Shown one piece after another: positions 22,813 to 34,651 of a stretch of DNA of 64,000 nt. Source of the DNA: Centropus unirufus. Taxonomy: Eukaryota > Chordata > Aves > Cuculiformes > Centropidae. Location: contig VYZI01000182.1 of assembly GCA_013397695.1 (NCBI GenBank), positions 249,503 through 313,502 on the forward strand, in the 5' to 3' direction. Position numbers and translations under genes: made by a program. The notes below the pieces were generated by a model. That model did no database searches, was not told where the DNA came from, and saw only the letters and a list, made by a program, of their open reading frames with translations. How positions within the stretch are numbered: the stretch's first letter is position 1; every line of letters begins with the position of its first letter.

Positions 22813-25373
22813 GTAGTTTCAATCGTGATGCCATGCATTGTCCCAGTTACCGGTGTAGATGCAGAAGAACTTTGGGTGCCTCTCTATAGCTCATGGCGCC
22901 TAAATACACACAGTGTCAAAAATGCAGTCTCTTTTAAAGCAACTCAGCTTTCACTCAAACACTTGAAAAAGCTATATTCTCACCAGGAATTTCTGCTCCC
23001 TATGCACTGCATTAAGAGCAGCGAAGTGCAGATCATTTGGACTTAAACCTATCAGGACAAGCCCAAGATCCACCTAGCCAAAGGCTCCAAGGGATCGAGA
23101 AGAAAGATTGGAGCGCAGGTCAACAATCACCTAATAACTTCCACAGAGTGATTCTCCCAGCCTCCAACACTCCCAAGTTTCAGTTGGATTTCTAAATTGC
23201 TGGCATTTCCGGCCTGAAATGCTATGGAGCTGGACCTTTTCAATGTACTGAAGAGCCTGAAGCATCCTCCCAGGCCCTAGGTCCAGCGCAGCATTTGGGA
23301 AATAGAGCACATCATTGCGTCTGTTGGAGAAGAATTATGACAATATGGGAAAAGGTAGAGTTGTTTTTCCATGTAGTTATCATAAAGATAGCAACCTGCT
23401 CTGTCCATTACTCACAATAAATAAGTACAGGATTAATATGAACGTCTGATGATGTTGCTGCCACGGTGACAAATTAAGGCACTGGAGGACGAGTGAAATA
23501 AGTCTTTGTCTCATATTAAAATACTGCCTTTTCATTACATCTACCTAGAATTTATAGTGTGCAAAAGAGCTACCCAGAAATCGATAGCTTCTTGAAGGGT
23601 TTTAAAACACTATTTAAATTTGCGTGTGGATTCTGGACAGCAAGAGACAAAAAATGCACCTCCTAAAGCTGGAGAACACTGACTCAAACTGTGCAATATT
23701 TGATCTTTAGGACACGAGTGGGTAAAAACAAGGCAACACGATGGCTTCCAGGACAGCAGCACCAGGAGAATGGGATAATCAGGTGCCTCATCAGACTGAT
23801 GAAAGAACCTTTTGCTTCTGTGTTATCTATTTAAACTCAAAAGGATTTGGTTGGAGTCAGATGACAGTCTCAACCCATTTTTGATTAAAAAATGTATCGA
23901 GCCACAGTTATAACTGGCACTAATTCTATTTAATATGGCAATATTAAATATACAGGCAGTATCCAGCCCCTGCACACCTAATAAGCAATAATATCACAGT
24001 GTCACCCTCCTCTGTCATCATTTAAAATTCGAAGCTTAAAATCCTAGTATTGAGCTAAGGAAGCTGAGAATTTTGTTTATTTTTCAGTCACCTTGAGACA
24101 ATTTAAAGGGATCCTTCTTTACAGATATTGGGTGCTAAGAAAGGAAAAACTGACAGAAAGAAATAAAGAAATAAGATGCTCACTCTACTGTTGTTTAACC
24201 TGATCTGGGATCAGATGGTTTACATCTGACCATCAACATTCAGAGCTGCTGCTGAAGAACGTCTTAAGCTAAAAGGAGAAAAGCAAGCAAGGCATCACGA
24301 CTGAAAACTGAGCACAAGCTCAAGGAATTATTAATCTCTCCTGAAAAAACAGGGAGATAAATTTACTCCAGTGGGAGAGAAGAAAGAAACCGCTGGCACT
24401 ACAGACCTCCTCGGACACGGGAGGGAGCTCCTATTATACTGAATGCCTCAGCAGGATTCTATTAATGAGAAATTACAAGATTTTAATTGCCTGCACCGTC
24501 TCCCAGCAGAGGAATCCGTGTGTAGGGTGGCACAAACACGCTGGCAAGAACATGAATCCAGCAGCAGAAGGGACAGCTTCTCCTCCTGATGCGAGTCTGT
24601 CCCACTAGCACGGACGGGAGCAGCGTGTCTACGCCGCGAGGAAACTGCAGCCCCCCAGTTTCCAAAGGTATGGATACGTGGCTCATGTTGGGGTAAGGAT
24701 TTACATAACCACCCTTTTCACTGCAAGGAACAGCCCCTGCATCTTGAAACGGCATAAATTACAGCAGAATAAGGCAGAGCTAGAAGGAAGTGGCTACTTT
24801 GGGATGAGGGAGAGAAAATAATTTAGGGATGGGGATGAAGAATGGGCAGGAGGGTGCCAAGTTGTGGGTGACGTGCCTGGTGCAAAGGCTGGAGGACTTG
24901 TCGTCAGGGCTCCTTGAAGGCACTGGCTCGAAGTCAACCAAGTGTTGTGGCTGGAGCATGCCCTGACCCCGTGAGACAGCCTGGCTCAGAACTGATGGGG
25001 AATAAACACTCAGCTTTTTTTCCCAGCTCCTCTGCCAAACCTACTGAACACACAGAACATGATGGGAGAGCAAGTTTAATTCCTTTAACTTGCTGAGTGC
25101 TAGTGTGAAGGGGTGATGCTGTTCAAGCCATCGGCTCCAAGGAAAATCTATTTACCTGAACGTCAGAGGCTCTTGGTCTGCCTGCCTATAAATATATTAT
25201 CAGTAGGTACAGCTATGTAGAGTTCACCCCCCATCCTCCTCCCTCTGCCCGCCCTTCCCACCTTCCTTCCGTCAAGAGATAACACTAAAAATAATGAGAG
25301 GACTTCAATTAAGGCTCATAAAAAAACCTCGAGACCCTTGGATATGAATTCCTACAACAACATGTTGAAGGGC
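22813..25373. other. Non-coding stretch, probably intron
   Basis: 2.5 kb with no CR1. A GC-richer patch at 24.48-24.75 kb carries a 90-codon minus-strand frame that resembles no family. Nothing else supported. Confidence 0.5.
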
Positions 25374-25712
25374 ACAGGGAGACCTTGGAGCAGCTTCCAG
25401 TACTGAAAGGGGCTTCAGGAAAGCTGGGGACGGGCTCTTCATCAGGGAGGGCAGGGATAGGACAAGAGGGAATGGTTTTCAGCTGGAAGAGAGGAGATTT
25501 AAAGGAGATCTTAGAAAGAAATGTCTTCTTGTGAGGGTGGGGAGGCCCTGGCCCAGGTTGCCCAGAGCAGTGGGGTCTGCCCCATCCCTGGAGGTGTTCA
25601 AGGCCAGGTTGGATGGGGCTTGGAGCCCCTGATCCAGTGGGAGGTGTCCCTGCTCATGGCAGGGGGTGGCACTGGCTGGGCTTTGATGCCCCTTCTGACC
25701 CACGATTCTGTG
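25374..25712 (+). mobile_element. CR1 retrotransposon fragment, type A
   Basis: CAGGGAGACCTTGGAGCAGC through GGAATGGTTTTCAGCTGG and GGCCCTGGCCCAGGTTGCCC to CCCACGATTCTGTGCC. A single terminal repeat unit remains. Confidence 0.94.
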
Positions 25713-26326
25713 CCAGGGCAAGCGCATCCTGTCATTGCTCATTTATGAGTGTGTGACATGCAAAGGAGGGATGCAACGGCAGCATCATTACCGCTTTCTG
25801 AACTCCTGAAATGGCAAACAGGAAAAACAGCAAAGGCAGGGCCTCTCGCAGTACACAGCATTAGAAAATTAATAACAAACATGGGTTCATGTTTCAGTCA
25901 TGTTCTAGAGAATCTTTGTATATCAGAGACCAAGCAAGCGGAAAATTAATGCAAGACTGTCCAGCATTGCAGGCAATGACATTACACAATGATAGCATTA
26001 TTTTTTAATACTCTACAGAAAACAAATGATGTTTTCATTCCTTTGGGCAAGTTTCATACTATGCAGGGAAATCATTGGTAAAGACATACTCAAAATGGGA
26101 AAACTGGAGGGAAGATGGGCTAGAAAATATTCTCAGCTTAGCATCCTTTGCTGCTATAAAAGCAATTGGATCAGTTCAGTTACTCCATGAAAGAAAAAGC
26201 CACGGAAATGCTTGTTGAGTGATCACATCTTAGTGACATTATTAAAGCAGAAAGGAGTTTTTGGATGACATTACAAAAAAAGCCAAACGAACTGCATATT
26301 AAATCCCCCAAACAGCCCCTGTATAA
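25713..26326. other. Non-coding stretch, nothing recognised
   Basis: About 600 bases between a plus- and a minus-oriented CR1. Unique AT-rich sequence without supported features. Confidence 0.5.
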
Positions 26327-26571
26327 CAGAATCATTATAGAATGGTTTGGGTTGGAAGGGACCTTAAGACTCCTCCAGTGCCAAACCCCTGCCATGGGCA
26401 GGGACACCTCCCGCTGGATCAGGGGGCTCCAAGCCCCATCCAACCTGGCCTTCAACACCTCCAGGGATGGGGCAGCCACCACTGCTCTGGGCAACCTGGG
26501 CCAAGGCCTCTGCACCTTCAGCAAAACATTTCTCCCCAAGATTTCATCTCAATTTCCCTCTTGCAGCTTAA
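26327..26571 (-). mobile_element. CR1 retrotransposon fragment, type A
   Basis: CAGAATCATTATAGAATGG opens the inverted 3' end. The element is well preserved through GATGGGGCAGCCACCACTGC and ends at TTTCCCTCTTGCAGC. Confidence 0.94.
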
Positions 26572-27103
26572 GAGGAGAACACGAGAGAAGGGTGCAGCAG
26601 CTACATGGAAACTCCCCTGAAACACCAGAAACTAAGGTTTAGGGGTCAGCCCACTGGGAACTGGCATGGAAACCACATGGTCAAGGTGGTCAAGAAGTAG
26701 CAGAAAGGACAGTGATTCTGTCCGTGCTGTCTTTTCTCTGAGGAGATGGGAAGCAGCACCTCATCTGAGTTTTTTCCCATTTCTGAGTTAGACCAGCGAG
26801 CTGCTCCAGACGTGGGTTCAGGGTTTGAACAGCTTGGGGAGCGCTCTGTGTCAAGACCACCACTCTTCCCTCGGAAACAGCTGTCAGCTGGCAAGAGCCA
26901 AAGCTGTAATCACCGGCGAGCAGATCGGGATGTGTAAATCTGACAAGAAGCCTGAGCCTAGCTCTGAAAAAAAATAAATATTCAGAGACAGAAATAAAAC
27001 AGCCAAGCACTGTTGAATGTAGCCAGGAGAGGGCTGTAGAGTACACGGACCTTGGTGACTGCTAGCTCATCACACTGTGCAGATTCTGGCGTTTCAGGAA
27101 AGC

Positions 27104-27137
<34 letters not shown>

Positions 27138-27531
27138 GTCTCGTAGCCACTCTGACGCAATAAACGTTAATAAAGCATAAATAGGAGTTGCCTGTTTGGA
27201 CCATCTTTGTGCTCACGCACAGCAGTAGCAATGGAGCATGAAAAGAACCAGGTTCAAAGGATGCTGCTGGAAAATAAAATCTGCCCTGTGAGCTCGGTTT
27301 TGAAAAATCAAAGGAGCTGCTGCTGGAAATATCTGCAGCCCACTTCAACAAGTGACAGAATGCTTGAACATTCTCTCAGCCAGCCAAGCACAAGCCAAGT
27401 GATTAACAGCTCCTCTAATATTTGTTAAACTCGTTCTGTTTGGGGAAAGTAACACCAGAGTGTCAGAAGGGATGAGCGAAGATGTAAGTAGTTCAACTTG
27501 ATCAGAGCGGAGCGTCACTTTGGTGCGTTAC
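26572..27531. other. Non-coding stretch with a 30-base A tract
   Basis: Short frames overlap on both strands at 26.65-27.05 kb without recognisable family. The pure A tract at 27.1 kb is the only distinct element. Confidence 0.5.
27105..27134 (+). repeat. A30 homopolymer tract
   Basis: Thirty uninterrupted A residues. This may be a microsatellite or the tail of a retrocopied RNA, but I see no recognisable transcript sequence before it and no obvious target-site duplication around it. Confidence 0.85.
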
Positions 27532-27651
27532 TGGCGTGGAGGAACATTAAGCTCCCGTATGAGTTCTTTCCCTTTGATGGGTCCATACCAGTTGCAGCCA
27601 GATGGAATATCCTCAAAGTCTAGCTCATCTGGGAGATATCGTGATGCAATC
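27532..27651 (-). CDS. Candidate internal coding exon, unrecognised protein
   Basis: On the minus strand, 120 nt lie between a pyrimidine-rich TTCATTTCACC tract ending in AAG (AG at 27652-27653) and a GTAACG donor (27530-27531 onward). Both ends fall in phase 2 and the length is a multiple of three, as for a cassette exon. It encodes about 40 residues around DELDFEDIPSGCNWYGP and IKGKELIRELNVPP, a mixed, acidic-to-basic composition typical of a folded domain. Without splicing, the frame runs into TAA after PPRQ and upstream into an AT-rich, intron-like hydrophobic run. The donor is weak (A at -1) and I recognise no family. It lies on the same strand as the exon at 12.6 kb, but its end phase does not join directly to that exon. 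A chance frame cannot be excluded. Confidence 0.35.
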
Positions 27652-27824
27652 CTTAACACCACAATGGTGAAATGAATAAAATATAATGAAATAAATATAA
27701 ATATATACAAAGAGATAAATAAGCCTCTCATCATCAAAAAACCTGTTATTTATTTGCAGCGCCTGAGGGCCTGACCAAAACTCAAACAGCAATGTGGTAA
27801 CCAGTGCTCCTGTGCTTAGAAGGA

Positions 27825-27895
27825 GCCCTTGCCCTCAAGAGCTTGCACTCCAGACAGGCGTGACAGATGAAGGGTGGGAGAAAGGAAAACAGCAA
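27825..27895 (+). repeat. Possible ancient SINE/LINE (L3 or MIR-like) piece
   Basis: CCTTGCCCTCAAGAGCTTGC followed by ACTCCAGACAGGC recalls the 'cctgccctcaaggagcttacagtctag' stretch common in ancient amniote repeats. Only one block is readable, so the family is uncertain. Confidence 0.35.
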
Positions 27896-28318
27896 ACAAG
27901 AAAAAGATCTCTAAACGGATGCACAGATTGAGGGACAGATTTCTCCACGAGCTAAATACATGAATACATGAATTTTATCCCTAAATGACTCCCCTCATCA
28001 TGTGGCCACTGTGGCTGTGTGTGCATTTGTAAGCAATAAGGCCCAGTGTGAGGAAATCTGTGGAGCACGAGAGCTGGTGTTGATTACACAGTGCCCACAA
28101 CACACCCGTTACAGAGGATTTGCCTCAGACTAGATCCAGTCTGGCCCCATAAACTCGCAGAGCAGATCCAGTTTAGCTTCATCCCAGAAAGATGCAGTCT
28201 CTGTTCTCAGTGACCGCTCCAGGATGTGCACTGGAGCACATCAAGTGAGGACAATCCTGAGACCCGCATGAGAAGTGAGATCCTGATCTGAACTAAAACA
28301 CCAATGTGAAGGCATCCC

Positions 28319-29164
28319 GTGGGATCCAGGGATGGATTCAGCTCCCAGTGCAGCCCAGCAGAACTCAACCCTCCCAGTTTAAAGGTGTGTTTGGCACCAG
28401 AGTTTAGGGTGAAGCTACAAATCTGCACGCAAGGGCTTTGCCACCTGCTCTTAAGAGCCCTCTTTACTTTCTCACCATCAATCCAAAGCCAACAAAGCCT
28501 TTCCAGGACTGAACACCTGCAAAGATGGATGCGGGTCATGCCAGTCTTCCTTCTCCAGGCAGCACACGGCATTTCATCGCACCCCAGAACATGGGAACAG
28601 CTCTTTGGCAGAGACCTCTGGAGTTGCAGCCCAAAAACCTGGCGAGGTGCTAAAGACCAGCCGAGCAAACCAGTCTTGCACACACCTTTGTCACTGCGTG
28701 GTGGCTGCCATCGCCCCGAGGGCCGTTCAGAACCCTCTGCTCCTTTCCACCCTCTTCACTCCCAGCTCAAAAGAGAACAAAGGTGGCATTGCAACCCCAG
28801 GCCGCAGTCTGTGAACTTCACTGGTGAAGAGACACAAAGAAGGCAGCTTGAAAAAAATGGTCCCAATGGTAATTGCAGTGGGAAACAAAAGATTGCAGAA
28901 AAGATGTTGGATTCCTACCGCACTGTGGTTTCCCTCTCGAGAGCAGAGAGCACACTCTTGAGGACACACTCTACAGCCGGAGGTTTCACTGCCATCAGGG
29001 AGCAGGGTGGAAAACCTCTGGGAAGCAGAACAGGTCAGATCAAGTGGAAACTGCCCAGAGGGTCTCTGGAAAGCAAAACAAATCAAAATAGCTCCGAGAA
29101 TGTTTTCATTCTCACCAGGAAGACTGGAAAGGCTTCTTGGAATACAGAGTGTGCTGATATATAA
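28319..29164 (+). other. 281-codon open frame, probably not a gene
   Basis: This is the longest frame outside CR1. The predicted product is rich in Ser, Arg and Pro and shows no signal peptide, membrane segment, domain motif or repeat that I recognise. Antisense frames of 158 and 154 codons cover much of it, so low stop density on both strands is the simplest reading. No core promoter, intron boundary or poly-A signal is evident. Confidence 0.15.
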
Positions 29165-29682
29165 AAACCCTCTGTCTTTCATCTGCCCCAAAACAAGGCA
29201 GGAGTGAATGAGGGGTAGTGGTAGGTGTATGAGGATGGATGCGGAATACAGGAAAGGGGAATTATCTCAACAATCTGAGCTCTGTAAAAAAAAAAACAAA
29301 AACCTGCCCATTTAACGCTATACACAAGTGTTTTTCAGTCACTAACAGAATGAGGTCATGCGACTATTGGGTATTTCAAGAGCCACATGATGGCCCATCC
29401 TCTTCACACTGGTGGAATGGTTTATGTTTGACAATTGGAAATAATTCAGGCTTGCACGACACAAGATCTAGTGCACACGTGTCCTTTTACAAAGTAAAAG
29501 ATGGATGATAATGTTAATAAGCCACAATTCACAGCAAATGTACTGCGGTCCCATCGGCGTTCACCCACCAGGGCTCTGCAAAATATTACACAGAGCATGT
29601 TTTTAACCTGGCACAGTCAAGTCATGGTAGCAAGAAGAATAAACATCAGTTGTTTGCCCTTGTGCTGCACCTTCCATCCAAG

Positions 29683-29905
29683 GGCTCTGCAATCACTATT
29701 CAGATAAGTCTCGCTTTGCTGCTTTGAGCTGAGCAGATATCATTACCCTCATTTTATAGATAAATAAACAGAGGTCAAAGAACTCCGCCAAGGCAATCTG
29801 GAGAGTTAAGCACCTACATCAGAGGGTAGAACAAAAGGTTGATATCACTATTCCTATCAAAAAGATGAGAAAACAGAGACAAGAAGAGTACACGGTGCTA
29901 GTCTG
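29683..29905 (-). repeat. Two adjacent MIR-like SINE fragments
   Basis: The first (29683-29815) reads GGCTCTGCAATCACTATTCAG, TCATTTTATAGATAAATAAAC, then CCGCCAAGGCAATCTGG. These correspond in order to inverted MIR ('ccattttacagatgaggaaactg', 'gcccaaggtcacacag'). A second (about 29838-29905) repeats the same theme as CACTATTCCTATC then GATGAGAAAACAGAGAC. High divergence indicates old insertions or an old duplication. Confidence 0.55.
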
Positions 29906-30333
29906 ACATCAGATGACCAGTTTTGGACCTTTGGTCTTTTAGATAATCCCACCTAAGACTTGTCTCCCAATTTAAGGACCAGTATCAGATCTATCCAGAA
30001 ACATGCAGAGCCATTTATCACACCGTAACGCAACCTTGCGCTTGTTTATTGATATCAAAATGTTTGCTCGTCATTTCTTACTGCTTTCAGGTACGGCTTG
30101 CCCGCTCACTTCAGTGGGAACCTTCCTTCCACCTTCTTTCAGATCTGGCTCAATTTGCTCCCCACTGAGAAGGGAAAGTTTGTGAACGATGTGACTCGCA
30201 TGACCCACTCCACAGATGAGCTTGAAGCCCTGGCACCGCTGGCTGTTTTCTCAGCTGTCTCTGCCAGTTGACGGGACTGGACAGCGGGACAACCAGCTTT
30301 GCTGCTCACCTAGCACTGGTAGAGATGGTACAA
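29906..30333. other. Non-coding stretch, nothing recognised
   Basis: About 430 bases between MIR-like pieces and a CR1 copy, with no supported gene or repeat. Confidence 0.5.
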
Positions 30334-30598
30334 AGTTCCTGAAGGTAGCGATGGGGCAAGGGGGAAAGGTTTTAAACTGAAAGAGGGGAAATTGAGGTGA
30401 GATCTTGGGGAGAAATGTTTTGCTGTTAGGGTGGGGAGGCCCTGGCCCAGGTTGCCCAGAGCAGTGGTGGCTGCCCCATCCCTGGAGGTGTTGAAGGCCA
30501 GGTTGGATGGGATTTGGAGCACCATGATCCAATGGGTGGTGTCCCTGCTCATGGCAGGGGGGTTGGAACTGCATGATCTTTAAGGTCCCTTAAACCAG
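30334..30598 (+). mobile_element. CR1 retrotransposon fragment, type A, terminal repeats lost
   Basis: Starts in a worn GGCAAGGGGGAAAGGTTTT segment and runs through GGGGAGGCCCTGGCCCAGG to TAAGGTCCCTTAAACCAGG. The final ATTCTATG units are replaced by unrelated G-rich sequence. Confidence 0.92.
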
Positions 30599-32311
30599 GG
30601 GTGGGGGCACACTAAAAGGGATGTTGGAAGTCTCAGAATCTTAAAACCTGCCCCGGTGTTGCAGATCAAGGGCCATTAAGTCAATTTGAGCTCGTCTTCC
30701 AGTTTAGGAAAGTCAAACTATTATATTGTTTCTGCAGGCCAATATACTGCCTTTTATTTCACCTCCATCAAATTCAACTGTTCTTATCCCTTATCAAATC
30801 AATAGAACTTTCCTATAAGGCACTGTAAGTGTTCTGGTGATCGACTCTTCTTTAACTACAGCCACACACAGAGCAGGGCTGTGATCACAGCAGATGCTGT
30901 AAGCCTTACTAAGTTCACAAATAATCACAATACTTAGCAGAAAGGACACAAACAATGGGGTCCTTGGGAAAAACCGAGTCCTCTGGGTGTCCCCTCAGTT
31001 TAAATAATAAATACAGCCTTTTCCCTTACCCTGTGTGCTCTCCCACTCATATAAACAAAAGCAGGGGAAGGTTTTTTAAGTATCCATTAGTTTCCCCGTG
31101 ATTATGTCATCCCCTTCCTTTTTTTCTTTACCTTGGCATAAAGTACATGGGCTTGCATCAAACCACAAAAGCAATCAGAAAGGCCAGCGGTGGACAGGGA
31201 TTATAACCAACTATTCACTGCCTTGACACACAATACTCCCTGCCTTGAGGAAGAGCCTCGGAGCCCTCATCTCCTTGTTATAAACAAGCCACCACGGCAA
31301 GACGAGGTGCGGTGAACGATAGTAGTGCACGGTACTGGTTGCCAGCTGGACAATGGTTGACATGGTTACCCTTTTCCTTTTTGTGCTGCAGGTATGTAGT
31401 AAAGCTGAGCTTCAAAGCCTCCCTACAATAAAACACAATGCGCGGCAGTGTCTTCCTATTACTGTGGAAGAAAAGAATGTGCCATTGACAGACTTGGGTG
31501 CCCTTTTAAAGCCGAACAGCTCTGACATCAAAGCTCCCAGCACTCCTCTGCAGTAGTTATTCACTGCGTCTTTGTGGTCAGGAACTCAAACATTTTTATG
31601 AAGTTGTAAGGGGAAAAAATTATCTCCTGAAAATGAGTCTCTTGTAGTAAGTGCAGCAAATAATGAACAGCTGCACTGTTGCCTTTGGAAGGTGAAACGA
31701 AGGAAATGTAGCCTTAATGTGCATTTAAAGCAGGAATGGGTCAGTCTCCAAGATGTTTAAAGGGCATAATGGAAACATTCGGTTGTCAAAGGGAACATAA
31801 AAAAAAAAAAAAAAGAATTGGCAGAAGTAGGTGGGATGCATTATTTAAACATATATTTATCTATCAGAAATAAACCAGCCGCAGATTAGAGGAGAGCGTG
31901 GTCAACCATGGCTCAGTTGTAGCCTCAACCATATGGCTTTTGTCCAATAAATCAGGAGACTACATTCTTTCCTTTACAAGTGAGGTCTAAGTATCAGAAT
32001 ACAAAAGGAAAATAATAATAAATTACATACATTCTCACAAAATGCCCTTTCCTTGAGGGCTCTGCTGCCACTCATTGACATAAATGACAGCTCTCAGCAT
32101 ATGTGTTGCAGTGTGAATTTGTACAGGAATGGCATGATGACAGTTCTGGCGCTCAGACTTTGCTGAAAGACTGATGCTCAGCCCATTATCTCTCCCGTTA
32201 TCCTTCAATCTGCTTTTAGAGGGAGCGATCTTCATCCTTTGCCTTCATTATCAAGCTGCTGGATATTTCATCACAAAGCCCTTGGTTTCCAGGTCAGTTC
32301 TCAGACTTGGA
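30599..32311. other. Non-coding stretch with an A-rich tract
   Basis: 1.7 kb without CR1. An uninterrupted A-run lies at about 31.80 kb. Frames here are short and unconvincing. Confidence 0.5.
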
Positions 32312-32540
32312 AACATAGAATGGTTTGGGTTGGAAATGACCTCAAAGCCCAACCACTTCCATGGGCAGGGACATCTCCCACTGGATCAGGGGCTCCAAGC
32401 CCCATCCAACCTGGCCTTGAACACCTCCAGGGTTGAGGCAGCCACCACTGCTCTGGGCAACCTGGGCCAGAGCCTCCCCATCCTAACAGCAAAACATTTC
32501 TCCCTAAAATCTAATCTCAATCTCCTCTCTTTCAGCACAA
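32312..32540 (-). mobile_element. CR1 retrotransposon fragment, type A
   Basis: CATAGAATGGTTTGGGTTGG at the inverted 3' end. About 12 bases of the CCCCCTGCC stretch are missing before ATGGGCAGGGACATCTCCC. The copy then continues to CTCTCTTTCAGC. Confidence 0.93.
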
Positions 32541-33796
32541 AGACTGAGAGTTCTGCCATACCACACCTGATCTACATAGGTTAATGTGCCAACAGGTTTT
32601 TCCTACATGTCAACCAAGATAATCTGATGAAAAAAACCCCAAACATCCAAACTGTACTGCAGCCTAAGCCCACTTTTTTTAAGAAAACAGAATAACACAT
32701 CAATAATTTATATTTCCTTTGTGATATACGCAGCTGCTGGAACAGCATGAATTTTGGGGAGAAAAGTTTACAACGCAGCAAAATATTAAACATTAGAACT
32801 TGACACATATTTAGGACAAAAGAGCATTGAAGTACCTGCACACATAAAGCACTTGACGAGTCTTCCAAGCATTCTGTCAGACTCTATTACTACAGGCTAA
32901 ACACTACACAAACCTTCTAATATATTAGGTGGGAATGAAAGGAAGTGAAATATTTCCCTATGGCAAAGCATGCTTGGGTCTTTTTTTCCCCGAAAGAGGG
33001 ATGGGTCAATTAACCATTAACCCCTACCAACTCACGTATATCCATGGAACTGCCCAGCCTGTTGGAGCCACAGTGCTTTGGTTTCAAACACTGTTTTCTC
33101 CAATTCAGTAAAGGCACCAGATCTGGTGCCCATGGGTTGCCACGCTGGAGCTCTGATTCCAGTTTGGGACCTCGAGGAGCTCAGATAATTCAAAACAATT
33201 ATTTCTGCTCGTGTTGAGGACCAATAGGACCTTTACAATTGATGAGCCTGGCTGCAGGATGCTCCTGGGCAAGAAAGAAGAAGAAATTACTTTCCCCTTT
33301 CTTTTTTAAAGAAATCAGACCTTTCAAGTAGTGGCAAACACAATTATCAATCCTCATCATCTTTTCTGTTCTGACAAGTTGTGCTTTACCCAACCCAGGT
33401 GTGAGGCCAGGTCCTCCTTCTGCAACACGGCCTCCTTCACGCTGAACATGAACATTCATTCAATAGGGAACCTTAATGAAGGGATTCAACAGAAGCTTCC
33501 TCCATCCATGCACAAGTATTAACTGTAAATACACTTTGTATGAAAACAAAGACCACAAAACACATTCAGGGAAATCCTTGCCCCATTCAGCATTCACAGT
33601 GAAAACAAACAGGAAACCTCTCCTATCCCTGACTCTCCCTTTGTGTCTGTGTTTACTGAAGCCGGAGAAGCTGATATAATTAGAGCAGTTATGGAATCAT
33701 TATTCTCTTGTCTAGCAAATGAACTCCATGGCAATTTTAGCCTGTGCTGCATTACTATGACCAAACGAATCTCTAGCTCAATCTGAGCAGCATGTA
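32541..33796. other. Non-coding stretch, nothing recognised
   Basis: AT-rich unique sequence with short overlapping frames on both strands. Confidence 0.5.
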
Positions 33797-33858
33797 GAGT
33801 CAGAGGATGGTTTGGGTTGGAAGGGACCTTAAAGATCATCCAGTTCCAACCCCCTCTG
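33797..33858 (-). mobile_element. Short CR1 3' end, type A
   Basis: Only ~62 bases: GAGGATGGTTTGGGTTGGAA through AAGATCATCCAGTTCCAACC, ending after CCCCTCTGAC. An extreme 5' truncation. Confidence 0.88.
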
Positions 33859-34164
33859 ACTCCAGTTTCTTAAACCCTAAAAAAAAAAGACTTCTGCCCC
33901 TGAAGAGCAAACATGCTAAAAAAGTATGGGAGGACTGTGGTGATTTTTAGAGACCAGTGAAATGAGACACTACGACAGCGAGGACCTTCTTTTATCGAAC
34001 TGTACCCAGTTGACATTTGTTTACAGACATTTCTGCTCAACTGGTTTTATATTTTACAGGACTTTTCAATTGATCTGGTTAAAACGATGTCACGCCCTCT
34101 TCAGCTGTGAGAAACTCTGGTGGCTACAGCTGCAATAGCATTTTATGTCCTAGATGTCATCCCA

Positions 34165-34560
34165 TCTCACTCTCCGTCATCTCTTTTCCAAGGTCGAGGA
34201 TGTTGTTCATGCACCATCTCCCTCTACACAAGCCTTTTTATGGCTCTAGTCTTCTATTGATTTTCTTGCTCTGTTTTCCGTCCCTACAAAATCTTCTTTG
34301 AGGTGGAATGACCAGAACTTCAGGGAAAACTCACATACAGCGGGCAGGATGGAAAAGTGATATGTCCCGTCTTGTTCTCAACTTCTTTTCTAGACACTAG
34401 CCCTTCCGATCACCACTGAGCTGCTTTCAGAGAACGACACACAGTGACTCCAACATCTGCTTGAGTGACAGCTCTGACATCTACGTAGTTTTTAAAAGCC
34501 TTATTTAAAAAAAAAATCTTAAATTTGTCACATTTGTTATTCAGTGACTGATGAAAGCTA
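34165..34560 (-). mobile_element. Ancient amniote-type CR1 fragment
   Basis: Blocks in order on the plus strand: GAGGTGGAATGACCAGAAC, CTTGTTCTCAAC, TTTCAGAGAACGACACACAG, TGACTCCAACATCTGCTTGAG, then ATTTGTCACATTTGTTATTC. These follow the inverted order of old CR1 elements known from turtles, crocodilians and birds (accuracy: 'cagagaactatccacaatgactccaagatctcttcttgagt'). Divergence is much higher than in the type A copies, so this insertion predates them. It is 3'-truncated in this view, because no terminal CR1 end is recognisable at the low-coordinate side. Confidence 0.65.
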
Positions 34561-34651
34561 TGGACTCCTCACAGCAGATAGCTCAGCAATGTCATATTCC
34601 AACAGGATTTCTAAGTCTGGGGCCAACACCATCTAGGAGTTGATTGCCACT

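Larger units (their letters stand above)
27652..29682. other. Stretch with a long open frame but no recognised gene
   Basis: Contains a 281-codon plus-strand frame (28319-29164) and overlapping antisense frames. The sequence is balanced in composition and has no CR1. A worn ancient repeat may sit near 27.83 kb. Confidence 0.45.
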
